The position numbers and the translations under genes were made by a program. From contig NZ_JBAYPG010000013.1 in assembly GCF_041677825.1 (NCBI RefSeq), positions 1 to 64,000 of the forward strand: DNA of 64,000 nt, given 5' to 3'. Below the pieces are notes generated by a model. The model ran no database searches, was not told the origin of the DNA, and saw nothing but the letters and a program-made list of their open reading frames with translations. This document shows positions 25,986 to 33,648 of the stretch, in pieces (the first letter of the stretch is position 1; each line of letters opens with the position of its first letter). This DNA is from Castellaniella sp041677825 (GTDB taxonomy: Bacteria; Pseudomonadota; Gammaproteobacteria; Burkholderiales; Burkholderiaceae_B).

Positions 25986-27659
25986 ATGGCACAGTATGTT
26001 TATTCGATGAATCGGGTGGGCAAGATCGTACCCCCCAAGCGCCAGATTCTGCGCGATATTTCCCTGTCTTTCTTTCCGGGCGCCAAGATCGGCGTGCTGG
26101 GTCTGAACGGCGCGGGCAAGTCCACGCTGCTCAGGATCATGGCCGGTGAAGACAAGGAGATCGAGGGCGAGGCGATTCCCATGCCTGGCCTGCGCATCGG
26201 CTATCTGCCCCAGGAACCTCGCCTGGATCCCGGACATACGGTACGCCAGTCGGTCGAAGAGGGGCTGGGCGAAGTGTTTGAGGCGCGCCGGCGGCTCGAC
26301 GACGTGTATGCGGCGTATGCCGAACCCGATGCCGATTTCGATGCGCTGGCCACCGAGCAGGCCAGGCTCGAGGCCGTGATCGCTGCGGCGGCCAGCAGCG
26401 GTGCAGATGACCTCGAAACCCAGATGGAGATCGCGGCCGACGCCTTGCGCCTGCCGCCCTGGGATGCTCAGGTGGCGCATCTGTCCGGGGGCGAGAAGCG
26501 GCGCGTCGCGCTGTGCCGCCTGCTGCTGTCCAAACCGGACATGCTGCTGCTCGATGAACCCACCAACCACCTGGACGCCGAGTCGGTCGAATGGCTCGAA
26601 GTCTTTTTACGCCAGTTTCCGGGCACTGTGGTGGCGGTGACCCATGATCGCTACTTTCTCGACAATGCGGCCGAATGGATACTCGAACTGGATCGGGGCC
26701 ACGGGATCCCCTGGAAGGGCAACTACAGCTCCTGGCTCGAACAGAAAGAAGCGCGCCTCAAACAGGAAGAGGCGTCCGAGTCGGCCCGTCAGCGCACCAT
26801 ACGCAAAGAGCTCGAATGGGTGCGGCAGAATCCCAAGGGGCGCCAGGCCAAGGCCAAGGCGCGTCTGGCGCGCTTCGAGGAACTGTCATCCCATGAATAC
26901 CAGAAGCGCAACGAAACCCAGGAAATCTTCATTCCGGTCGCCGAGCGTCTGGGCAACGAGGTCATCGAGTTCAAGGCGGTCTCCAAGTCATTTGGTGACC
27001 GGCTGCTGTTCGAGGATTTGAGCTTCAGGATCCCGCCCGGCGCGATCGTGGGCATCATCGGCCCCAACGGGGCCGGCAAGTCGACCCTGTTTCGGCTGAT
27101 TGCGGGCCAGGAAACGCCGGATTCCGGCGAGGTCGTGCTCGGGCAGACGGTCAGACTGGCTCATGTGGATCAGTCTCGCGACGCGCTGCCTGACCAGAAA
27201 ACGGTGTTCGAGGCGATCTCCGACGGGGCGGATCTCCTCACCGTGGGCCGTTTCGAGATGCCGGCGCGCGCGTATCTCGGGCGCTTCAACTTCAGGGGCG
27301 GGGATCAGAACAAGCAGGTCGGCAAACTGTCCGGCGGCGAGCGTGGGCGCCTTCATCTGGCCCGAACCCTGCTCACGGGGGGCAATGTACTGCTGCTGGA
27401 TGAGCCCTCGAACGACCTGGATGTCGAAACCTTGCGGGCTCTGGAAGATGCCCTGCTCGAGTTTGCCGGCAGCGTGCTCGTGATCAGCCATGACCGCTGG
27501 TTCCTGGACCGTATTGCCACGCACATACTGGCCTTCGAGGGCGACTCTCAGGTTGTGTTCTTCGATGGCAATTATCAGGAATACGAGGCCGACAAGAAAC
27601 GCCGGCTGGGCGAAGACGGTGCCCGCCCCCGGCGGATCCGCTACCGGGCACTGAGATAA
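25986..27659 (+). CDS. ettA: Energy-dependent translational throttle protein EttA (ABC-F ATPase)
   Basis: The 557-residue ABC-F protein binds the ribosomal E site and gates entry of 70S initiation complexes into elongation according to ATP level. Two ABC domains are complete: GLNGAGKS (39-46) with HLSGGEKRR (165-173), and GPNGAGKS (359-366) with KLSGGERGR. The P-site tRNA-interaction linker lies between them (about 243-325, charged). There is no transmembrane part. I start at the ATG at 25986 (MAQYVYSMNRVGKIVPPK); the open frame upstream is not supported. TACAAT at 25948-25953 may be its minus-ten box. Confidence 0.95.
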   Translation: MAQYVYSMNRVGKIVPPKRQILRDISLSFFPGAKIGVLGLNGAGKSTLLRIMAGEDKEIEGEAIPMPGLRIGYLPQEPRLDPGHTVRQSVEEGLGEVFEARRRLDDVYAAYAEPDADFDALATEQARLEAVIAAAASSGADDLETQMEIAADALRLPPWDAQVAHLSGGEKRRVALCRLLLSKPDMLLLDEPTNHLDAESVEWLEVFLRQFPGTVVAVTHDRYFLDNAAEWILELDRGHGIPWKGNYSSWLEQKEARLKQEEASESARQRTIRKELEWVRQNPKGRQAKAKARLARFEELSSHEYQKRNETQEIFIPVAERLGNEVIEFKAVSKSFGDRLLFEDLSFRIPPGAIVGIIGPNGAGKSTLFRLIAGQETPDSGEVVLGQTVRLAHVDQSRDALPDQKTVFEAISDGADLLTVGRFEMPARAYLGRFNFRGGDQNKQVGKLSGGERGRLHLARTLLTGGNVLLLDEPSNDLDVETLRALEDALLEFAGSVLVISHDRWFLDRIATHILAFEGDSQVVFFDGNYQEYEADKKRRLGEDGARPRRIRYRALR

Positions 27660-27674
27660 CAAGGAGACGGTCAA

Positions 27675-28238
27675 ATGAAATCGATTCATCTGGATGGCTC
27701 GACGCTGTCGGTGGCCCGCAGCAGCCTGCTGATCGTGGACATGCAAGAGAGGCTCATGCCGGCCATGCACGGCGCCGATGCACAATGCCGCAAGGTCGAG
27801 GTACTGGCCCGGGCCGCCGCGCTGCTTTCGGTGCCCGTGCTGGCGACCGAACACTGGCCCGAAAAAATAGGCCATACCGTGCCTGCCCTGCGCGCGCTCA
27901 TCGGGCAGTCGTATTCAAAGACCCATTTCGACGCCAGCCGGGAAGCCGCGTTCATATCGACCCTGCCAGAGGATCGGCGGCAGATCCTGCTGGTCGGTTC
28001 CGAAGCGCATGTCTGCGTCCTGCAGACCGGCCTGGGCCTGGCCCGGGCGGGCTGGCAGCCAGTCCTGGTGGCCGATGGCGTGGGGTCACGCCATCCCGAG
28101 GACCGCGAGGCGGGGCTGGGCCGCTGGCGCGCCTGCGGTCTGCCGGTGGTGACCACTGAAATGGTGCTCTACGAATGGCTCGACACCCCTGAGCATCCGG
28201 CCTTTGCGCAGATCCTTGCGTGGGTGAAGACGTTCTGA
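27675..28238 (+). CDS. Isochorismatase-fold cysteine hydrolase
   Basis: The 187-residue protein has the family triad: D22 in LLIVDMQERL, K82 in SYSKTHFDA and C114 in SEAHVCVLQTGL. The family includes isochorismatases, nicotinamidases and related amidohydrolases. The form here resembles the YcaC-like group whose substrates are unknown. AAGGAG at 27661-27666 lies just upstream, and the gene starts 15 bases after ettA, so the two may be cotranscribed. Confidence 0.87.
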   Translation: MKSIHLDGSTLSVARSSLLIVDMQERLMPAMHGADAQCRKVEVLARAAALLSVPVLATEHWPEKIGHTVPALRALIGQSYSKTHFDASREAAFISTLPEDRRQILLVGSEAHVCVLQTGLGLARAGWQPVLVADGVGSRHPEDREAGLGRWRACGLPVVTTEMVLYEWLDTPEHPAFAQILAWVKTF

Positions 28239-28394
28239 TGAGGTCATCGGGTCATCGGCTGCCCGGTTCGTGCGGCGTCCTCATCCCTGGTGCCGCCGGT
28301 CGTGTTACAAATGTCTGGTCTGGACAGGATGTCTCACAGTTCCATCCGCCGTAAAGCCTTATAAAGACAGTATGTATTTTACAAGGAGAGCGGC

Positions 28395-28616
28395 ATGAGC
28401 CAATCGCTGAAGCTGGGCGCAAGCCTTCTGCTCGCCATCGCCATGGCGGGTTGTTCATCCTGGGACAGCATGAGCCACAGACAGAAGGCGGCCGTCACCG
28501 GGGCAGGCATCGGGGGTGTTGCCGGGGCGGTGGTCTCTGGCGGGGGGGTATTGGGTACGGTCGGTGGCGCGGCCATCGGCGGCGTCATCGGTGATCAGGT
28601 CGGCAAGTCGCGTTGA
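28395..28616 (+). CDS. Small glycine-zipper outer-membrane lipoprotein (OsmB-like)
   Basis: The 73-residue precursor has a lipoprotein signal peptide with lipobox LAIAMAGC (C20 is the lipidated cysteine). The mature part is mostly a glycine zipper (GAGIGGVAGAVVSGGG and GGAAIGGVIGDQVG), a transmembrane pattern with small residues every fourth position. Such proteins resemble OsmB/SlyB and are often stress induced. AAGGAG precedes the ATG. The 156 bases upstream contain AT-rich elements (TTATAAAG near 28359) but no promoter I can call firmly. Confidence 0.85.
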   Translation: MSQSLKLGASLLLAIAMAGCSSWDSMSHRQKAAVTGAGIGGVAGAVVSGGGVLGTVGGAAIGGVIGDQVGKSR

Positions 28617-28622
28617 GCCGCC

Positions 28623-28657
28623 CCTCCGAGTGACTGAGCTCGCCTCCAAGTGACTGA
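28623..28657. repeat. Direct repeat of 15 bases, period 20
   Basis: CCTCCGAGTGACTGA (28623-28637) and CCTCCAAGTGACTGA (28643-28657) differ at one base. They lie just after the lipoprotein gene and about 190 bases before the acyl-CoA dehydrogenase gene. Two copies two helical turns apart could be a regulator site or a chance duplication. Confidence 0.5.
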
Positions 28658-28770
28658 AATGGTCCGCATGCGCCCATGCGCCCGGCGCCCGGCGCCTGGG
28701 GCCGAGCCGCCCCTGCGGGGATGGGTCTGGCGTGGTGGCAGTTGCCGGGCTTCTGGTCGCCATCCGAAAG

Positions 28771-28783
28771 AGGCATAATGCCT
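28771..28783. promoter_or_regulatory. Palindrome containing a minus-ten-like CATAAT before the acyl-CoA dehydrogenase gene
   Basis: AGGCAT-A-ATGCCT is a perfect 13-base palindrome followed by five T residues. It contains CATAAT, which could be a minus-ten box, so the palindrome might be an operator. No good minus-thirty-five box is seen at the right distance. Confidence 0.3.
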
Positions 28784-28847
28784 TTTTGGCCTGGTCTGCA
28801 GGCGCAGAGGCTGCAGGGCCGCACCGGGTGCCACAAGGAGAGCCAGC

Positions 28848-30659
28848 ATGCCTGATTACAAAGCGCCTTTGCGCGACATCCGTTTCGTACGCAACGAACT
28901 GCTGGGCTATGCGGCGCATTATCGGCAGTTGCCCGGGTGTGAAGAGGCCAGCCCCGAAATGGTCGAGGCCATCCTCACGGAATGTGCCCGTTTCGCGCAG
29001 GATGTGCTGGCGCCACTGAATGCCATCGGTGATCGCGAGGGCTGTACATGGTCGGCCGACGGGGTGCAGACCCCTGCCGGCTTCAAGGCGGCTTTCGAGC
29101 AATACGTGGCCGGTGGCTGGCCCTCGCTCTCGCATGAGGCCGCGCATGGCGGGCAGGGCTTGCCTGATTCGCTCGACATGGCGGTGCGTGAACTGATCGG
29201 TGAGGCCAACTGGGCCTGGGGCATGTATCCAGGCCTGTCCCAGGGGGCCATGAACACCCTCAAGGCGCACGGTACGCCGGAGCAGCAGAAAACGTATCTC
29301 GAACCGTTGGTGGCCGGGCGCTGGACAGCAACGATGTGCCTGACCGAGCCACAATGCGGTACGGATCTGGGGTTGTTGCGCACACGTGCCGAGCCGCAGC
29401 CCGACGGCAGCTACCACATCACCGGAAACAAGATTTTCATCTCGGCGGGCGAGCACGACCTGGCCGCGAACATCGTGCATATCGTTCTGGCGCGTTTGCC
29501 GGATGCGCCGTCGGGCACCCGGGGGATCTCGTTGTTCGTCGTGCCGAAGTTCCTGCCCGATGCGCAGGGTGAGCCAGGGGCGCGCAACAGCGTGTCCTGC
29601 GGGGCGATCGAGCACAAGATGGGCATTCATGGCAATGCCACCTGTGTGATGAACTTCGATGGCGCCACCGGGTTCATGGTCGGGCAGCCCAATCTGGGCC
29701 TGCGCGCCATGTTCACCTTCATGAACATGGCGCGGCTGGGTACCGCGCTGCAGGGCCTGGCACATGCCGAGGTGGCCTGGCAGGGGGCATGCGCCTATGC
29801 CCTGCAGCGCCGCCAGGGGCGGGCACTCAGCGGGCCAGCCGACCCCGGTGAGGCGGCGGATCTGATCGTCGTGCACCCCGACGTGCGCCGCATGCTCCTC
29901 ACCATACGGGCGTTTGCCGAAGGCAATCGGGCGCTGCTGTATTTTGCGGCGCAGCAGGTCGACATCCAGCGGTTTTCTGCGGATGCGCAGCAGCGGGAAA
30001 TGGCCGAGACCCTGTTGGGTTTTCTTACGCCCATCGCCAAGGCCTTCATGACCGAGACCGGGTTCGAAGCCGCCAACCTGGGTCTGCAGGTCTGGGGAGG
30101 CCATGGGTACATCACCGAAAACGGCATGGAACAGAACGTGCGCGACAGTCGCATCGCCTGCCTGTATGAAGGCACTACCGGGGTCCAGGCCCTCGACCTT
30201 CTGGGCCGCAAGGTCCTGCTCTCGCAGGGTGAATCCCTGCGTCTCTTCACCCGCATCGTGCATGAATTCTGCCAGGCACACGGCACGAATCCGGCGCTGG
30301 CCGACTTCATTGCGCCGCTGGCCGAGTTGAACGGGCAATGGGGTGAACTCACGCAGCAGATCGGCATGTCGGCGCTGGCCGACCGCGAGGCCGTGGGTGC
30401 CGCGGCGTACGATTACCTGATGTTTTCGGGCTACGTCGTGCTGGCGTATTTCTGGGCCGACATGGCCCGCGTGGCAGCGGCCCGATTGGCAGCAGGCGAC
30501 ACAGACGCAATGTTCTATCAGGCCAAGGTGGACACGGCCCATTTCTACTTTGCACGCATCCTGCCACGCACACGCGTTCATGCGTCTGCCATGCGGGCCG
30601 GGCCCGCTTCGCTGATGCGCATGCCGATCCAGGCATTCATGGCGGGTTCGGGGCAGTGA
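28848..30659 (+). CDS. Acyl-CoA dehydrogenase (603 residues, extended C-terminal domain)
   Basis: The FAD enzyme introduces a double bond into an acyl-CoA thioester and passes electrons to ETF. The FAD/substrate motif MCLTEPQCGTDLGLLRTRA (about 163-181) and ITGNKIFISAGEHDLA are typical, and QVWGGHGYITENGMEQNVRD with ACLYEGTTGVQALDLLGRK marks the C-terminal helical domain. At about 600 residues it belongs to the large group with an extra C-terminal domain, which includes DmdC-type 3-methylthiopropionyl-CoA dehydrogenases; the substrate cannot be told from sequence. AAGGAG is upstream. A 13-base palindrome, AGGCATAATGCCT (28771-28783), lies in the leader. Confidence 0.9.
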   Translation: MPDYKAPLRDIRFVRNELLGYAAHYRQLPGCEEASPEMVEAILTECARFAQDVLAPLNAIGDREGCTWSADGVQTPAGFKAAFEQYVAGGWPSLSHEAAHGGQGLPDSLDMAVRELIGEANWAWGMYPGLSQGAMNTLKAHGTPEQQKTYLEPLVAGRWTATMCLTEPQCGTDLGLLRTRAEPQPDGSYHITGNKIFISAGEHDLAANIVHIVLARLPDAPSGTRGISLFVVPKFLPDAQGEPGARNSVSCGAIEHKMGIHGNATCVMNFDGATGFMVGQPNLGLRAMFTFMNMARLGTALQGLAHAEVAWQGACAYALQRRQGRALSGPADPGEAADLIVVHPDVRRMLLTIRAFAEGNRALLYFAAQQVDIQRFSADAQQREMAETLLGFLTPIAKAFMTETGFEAANLGLQVWGGHGYITENGMEQNVRDSRIACLYEGTTGVQALDLLGRKVLLSQGESLRLFTRIVHEFCQAHGTNPALADFIAPLAELNGQWGELTQQIGMSALADREAVGAAAYDYLMFSGYVVLAYFWADMARVAAARLAAGDTDAMFYQAKVDTAHFYFARILPRTRVHASAMRAGPASLMRMPIQAFMAGSGQ

Positions 30660-30726
30660 ACAGCGGGCTGCGGCGGCAGCCGGTGGGTACGGGTACACTG
30701 CCGCTATTGGATACTGCCCGCCGACC

Positions 30727-31611
30727 ATGCTGCTGACCCTGCTGAATATCGTATTGCCCGTGTTTGCTGTGTCGGCACTGGGCTTTTTTCTTGGCCGCAA
30801 GCCCGCCCACAAGCCGGAGATGGCGTTCATCAACTACGCCAATGTCATGGTGTTCTGCCCGGCCATGGTGTTCAGCGCGCTACTGGAAAACCCCGTCGAC
30901 CTGGCACGCGGCTGGCCACTGATCGTGGCCGGGGTGCTGATCATCCTGCTGCCGGGTCTGTTGCTGTCGTTCATTCGTGTGCGCGGCATCAGCCGTTCGG
31001 CTTTTCTGGTGCCGGGGATGTTCCGCAATACCGGCAACATTGGTATTCCCCTCATGATGCTGGCCTATGGTCGCAGTCTGCTGGGCGACATCATCATCCT
31101 GTTCGTACTGTCGAATCTGGTGAATTTCTCGATCGGCCTGTATCTGATGTCGCGAGGCCGCAGCCGCTGGATGTGGCTGCGCAACCCGAATATCTGGGCG
31201 GCCGTCATTGGCATGGCCATGGCGCCCTGGAAAGACTGGATTCCCGCCTTTTTCGTCACCACGGTCGACCTGACCGGCCAGATCGCCATCCCCTTGATGC
31301 TGTTCGGTCTGGGCGTGCGTCTGGCCCAGGACAGGATCCAGCACATTGGCCTGGCGCTGTACGTCAATGGGCTGTATCTGGTGGCCAGCCTGCTGTCGCT
31401 GCCCGTCATCCTGAGCCTGCTGCCGTTGACACCCGAATGGACCCGCTTGCTGGTGCTGTCCATCATGTTGCCGCCGGCGGTGCTCAATTATCTGCTGGCC
31501 GAGCAGTATCAGGCCGACCCCGGCCTGGTCGCCAGCGTGGTGTTGCTGGGGAATGTCATGTCGGTCGTCACGATCCCGGTGGTGGTCTGGGTGACCCTGA
31601 CCTGGATCTGA
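30727..31611 (+). CDS. AEC (auxin efflux carrier) family permease
   Basis: The 294-residue inner-membrane protein has about ten hydrophobic segments, starting MLLTLLNIVLPVFAVSALGFFLG. The first half ends with FRNTGNIGIPLMMLAYG, the conserved AEC feature, and the second repeat carries IAIPLMLFGLGVRLAQD. The family exports or exchanges carboxylates such as malate, malonate or amino-acid derivatives; the substrate here is unknown. It is convergent with minE and appears monocistronic. Confidence 0.88.
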   Translation: MLLTLLNIVLPVFAVSALGFFLGRKPAHKPEMAFINYANVMVFCPAMVFSALLENPVDLARGWPLIVAGVLIILLPGLLLSFIRVRGISRSAFLVPGMFRNTGNIGIPLMMLAYGRSLLGDIIILFVLSNLVNFSIGLYLMSRGRSRWMWLRNPNIWAAVIGMAMAPWKDWIPAFFVTTVDLTGQIAIPLMLFGLGVRLAQDRIQHIGLALYVNGLYLVASLLSLPVILSLLPLTPEWTRLLVLSIMLPPAVLNYLLAEQYQADPGLVASVVLLGNVMSVVTIPVVVWVTLTWI

Positions 31612-31628
31612 GCGGCATGGCTGCGGTA

Positions 31629-31655
31629 AAGAACGGCAGGGCAAGAACGGCAGGG
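31629..31655. repeat. Tandem 13-base direct repeat between the AEC gene and minE
   Basis: AAGAACGGCAGGG occurs at 31629-31641 and 31643-31655, one base apart, in the 153-base convergent gap. No hairpin or uridine run is attached, so it is not a terminator. Probably a small local duplication. Confidence 0.6.
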
Positions 31656-31764
31656 TGATGACGGGGTATGACCAGGCCGCGGCGTGGGCTGCATTGCCTG
31701 CCCGTGGCGTGGCCCCGATGCGGGCGTGAGGCCTGGTGAAGCCCGCCGCCGGAGCCCGTCGCGT

Positions 31765-32031
31765 TCAGCGGATTTCGGCTTGCTGGGGCATCTCGATCTT
31801 GACTTCGAGCACCTCGAGGGCATCCTGGCGCTCGAGGTTCACCTTGATGTCTTCGGGGTTGATGTGCACGTATTTCGAGATGACGGCAATCAGCTCCTTT
31901 TGCAGGTCGGCCAGGAAGTCGGGGCCATTGCGCCCACTGCTGCGCTCGTTGATGAGGATCAACTGCAGCCGGTCTTTGGCAATGCTGGCCGAGGCCTTCT
32001 TCTGCCCGCGGAAAAAATCGAAGAACGACAT
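31765..32031 (-). CDS. minE: Cell division topological specificity factor MinE
   Basis: The 88-residue protein drives pole-to-pole oscillation of MinD and confines the division inhibitor to the cell ends. It begins MSFFDFFRGQKKASASIAKD, the membrane-binding and anti-MinCD part, followed by LQLILINERS and the dimerising beta-strand region to residue 88. The ATG at 32031 gives the family N-terminus; a GTG two codons upstream overlaps the minD stop and is an alternative. It is last in glnS-minC-minD-minE. Confidence 0.95.
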   Translation of the reverse strand: MSFFDFFRGQKKASASIAKDRLQLILINERSSGRNGPDFLADLQKELIAVISKYVHINPEDIKVNLERQDALEVLEVKIEMPQQAEIR

Positions 32032-32033
32032 GC

Positions 32034-32849
32034 TCACTTGCTCCCGAACAGGCGTTTGAACAGGCCCGGCTTTTCGTAGTCGACGAATCGCAGGGGCTTT
32101 TCTTCGCCCAGATAGCGCGCAACCACATCGGCGTACGCCTGGGCGACGTCGGAGTCTTTCAGATGGATGGCCGGGATGCCCTGGTTCGATGCCTGCAGTA
32201 CCGATTCGGACTCTGGGATGACGCCGATCAGGCGGATGCGCAGGATGTCTTCGATGTCGCGCAGGGACAGCATTTCGCCTTCGGAGACCCGTTTCGGGTT
32301 GTAGCGCGTCAGCAGCAGGTGTTCCTGTACGGGTTGTTCACCGCGTTCGGCGCGCCGCGACTTGGCCGACAGGATGCCCAGGATGCGGTCCGAATCGCGT
32401 ACCGAGGAGACTTCGGGGTTGGTGACCACCAGGGCATCATCGGCAAAGTAGGCGGCCATGATGGCGCCGGTTTCTATGCCGGCCGGTGAGTCGCAGACGA
32501 TGTATTCGAAATCCATCGCCGCCAGGTCCTCGAGGACTTTTTCGACCCCCTCGCGCGTCAGTGCGTCTTTGTCGCGGGTCTGCGAGGCCGGCAGGATATA
32601 CAGATTGTCGAGTTGCTTGTCGCGGATCAGGGCCTGATTGAGAGTGGCGTCACCCTGGATGACATTCACGAAATCATAGACGACCCGCCGTTCGCAGCCC
32701 ATGATCAGATCCAGGTTGCGCAGCCCGACGTCGAAGTCGATGACGACGGTCTTGTGTCCGCGCAGGGCCAGGCCGGCCGAGAAACTGGCGCTGGTGGTGG
32801 TTTTCCCCACCCCCCCCTTGCCGGAAGTGACAACGACGATGCGCGACAT
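32034..32849 (-). CDS. minD: Septum-site-determining ATPase MinD
   Basis: The 271-residue ParA-type ATPase binds the membrane as an ATP dimer and recruits MinC. The deviant Walker A KGGVGKTT lies at 11-18, and the C-terminal amphipathic membrane-targeting helix is KPGLFKRLFGSK. I start at the ATG at 32849 with GGGGTA upstream rather than four codons earlier. It sits 40 bases after minC and two bases before minE. Confidence 0.97.
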   Translation of the reverse strand: MSRIVVVTSGKGGVGKTTTSASFSAGLALRGHKTVVIDFDVGLRNLDLIMGCERRVVYDFVNVIQGDATLNQALIRDKQLDNLYILPASQTRDKDALTREGVEKVLEDLAAMDFEYIVCDSPAGIETGAIMAAYFADDALVVTNPEVSSVRDSDRILGILSAKSRRAERGEQPVQEHLLLTRYNPKRVSEGEMLSLRDIEDILRIRLIGVIPESESVLQASNQGIPAIHLKDSDVAQAYADVVARYLGEEKPLRFVDYEKPGLFKRLFGSK

Positions 32850-32889
32850 GGAATACCCCATAGTGAAAATTTTATATGGTATAGGAAAA

Positions 32890-33648
32890 TCAACTGGTCA
32901 GGGCACGGATGCGCAGCGTCTCGCCCTCGAGCTCGATGCGGGCGCCCCGTTTGTACAGGGGGTCGGATGCCTGGGTCTCGAAGACCCGGTACACCCCGGC
33001 GATGGCGAGCAGTTCGGGCTCGAAATGCGTGGTCAGGATCATGGCCTGCTCGTTGCCGCGGGCCCCGGCCATGGCCTTGCCGCGCAGTGGCCCATACACA
33101 TGGATGTGCCCGTCGGCGATCACTTCGGCCCCCTGGCTGACCATGCCCAGCACGATCAGGTCGCAGCCCCGCGCATAGATGCGCTGCCCCGAGCGCAGAG
33201 GCTGGCGCACGATGCGGGTTTCGCCCGACAGCGGGTTGTCGGCCGGTTGCGCGCGTGCCGATTTGCCCGTGCTGCCGGCCTTGCCATGCTCTGCGGGCGC
33301 CGCCTGGGCTGCTGCAGCCGCTGACGCTGCCACGCGTTGCGCCGAGAGTTCGAGTGGTGCCAGGGCAGCCGTATGCCAGGCGTCATCCTGCAGGGCAGGA
33401 TCGGCCTGTATGCCGATCGGATGCAGCCTGGCTGCGCGCATGGCGGCCACCAGAGCCGCCCAGTTGGGTGATTCGGTGAGCCCGGTGGCGTCCAGGACCA
33501 CCGATTCGTGCTCATAGAAGCTGCCGGCTTCTTGCATGCGCTGATTCAGGGCGGCGATCAGGCTGACGGTGTCGGCGGTGTGCAGGACGGCGCGCAGCGT
33601 ATGCAGGGTGGCGCTTTTGAAATCCAGTGCGATTGCAGTCTTGTTCAT
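32890..33648 (-). CDS. minC: Septum-site-determining protein MinC (FtsZ inhibitor)
   Basis: The 252-residue protein blocks FtsZ ring formation near the poles. The N-terminal FtsZ-interacting domain covers about 1-100. An Ala- and Gln-rich linker of about 35 residues (ASAAAAAQAAPAEHGKAG) follows, then the beta-helical C-terminal domain with RSGQRIYARGCDLIVLGMVS and ADGHIHVYGPLRGKAMAGA, which binds MinD and dimerises. Its ATG overlaps the glnS stop by four bases, an uncommon coupling of glutamine charging with division-site control. Confidence 0.95.
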   Translation of the reverse strand: MNKTAIALDFKSATLHTLRAVLHTADTVSLIAALNQRMQEAGSFYEHESVVLDATGLTESPNWAALVAAMRAARLHPIGIQADPALQDDAWHTAALAPLELSAQRVAASAAAAAQAAPAEHGKAGSTGKSARAQPADNPLSGETRIVRQPLRSGQRIYARGCDLIVLGMVSQGAEVIADGHIHVYGPLRGKAMAGARGNEQAMILTTHFEPELLAIAGVYRVFETQASDPLYKRGARIELEGETLRIRALTS

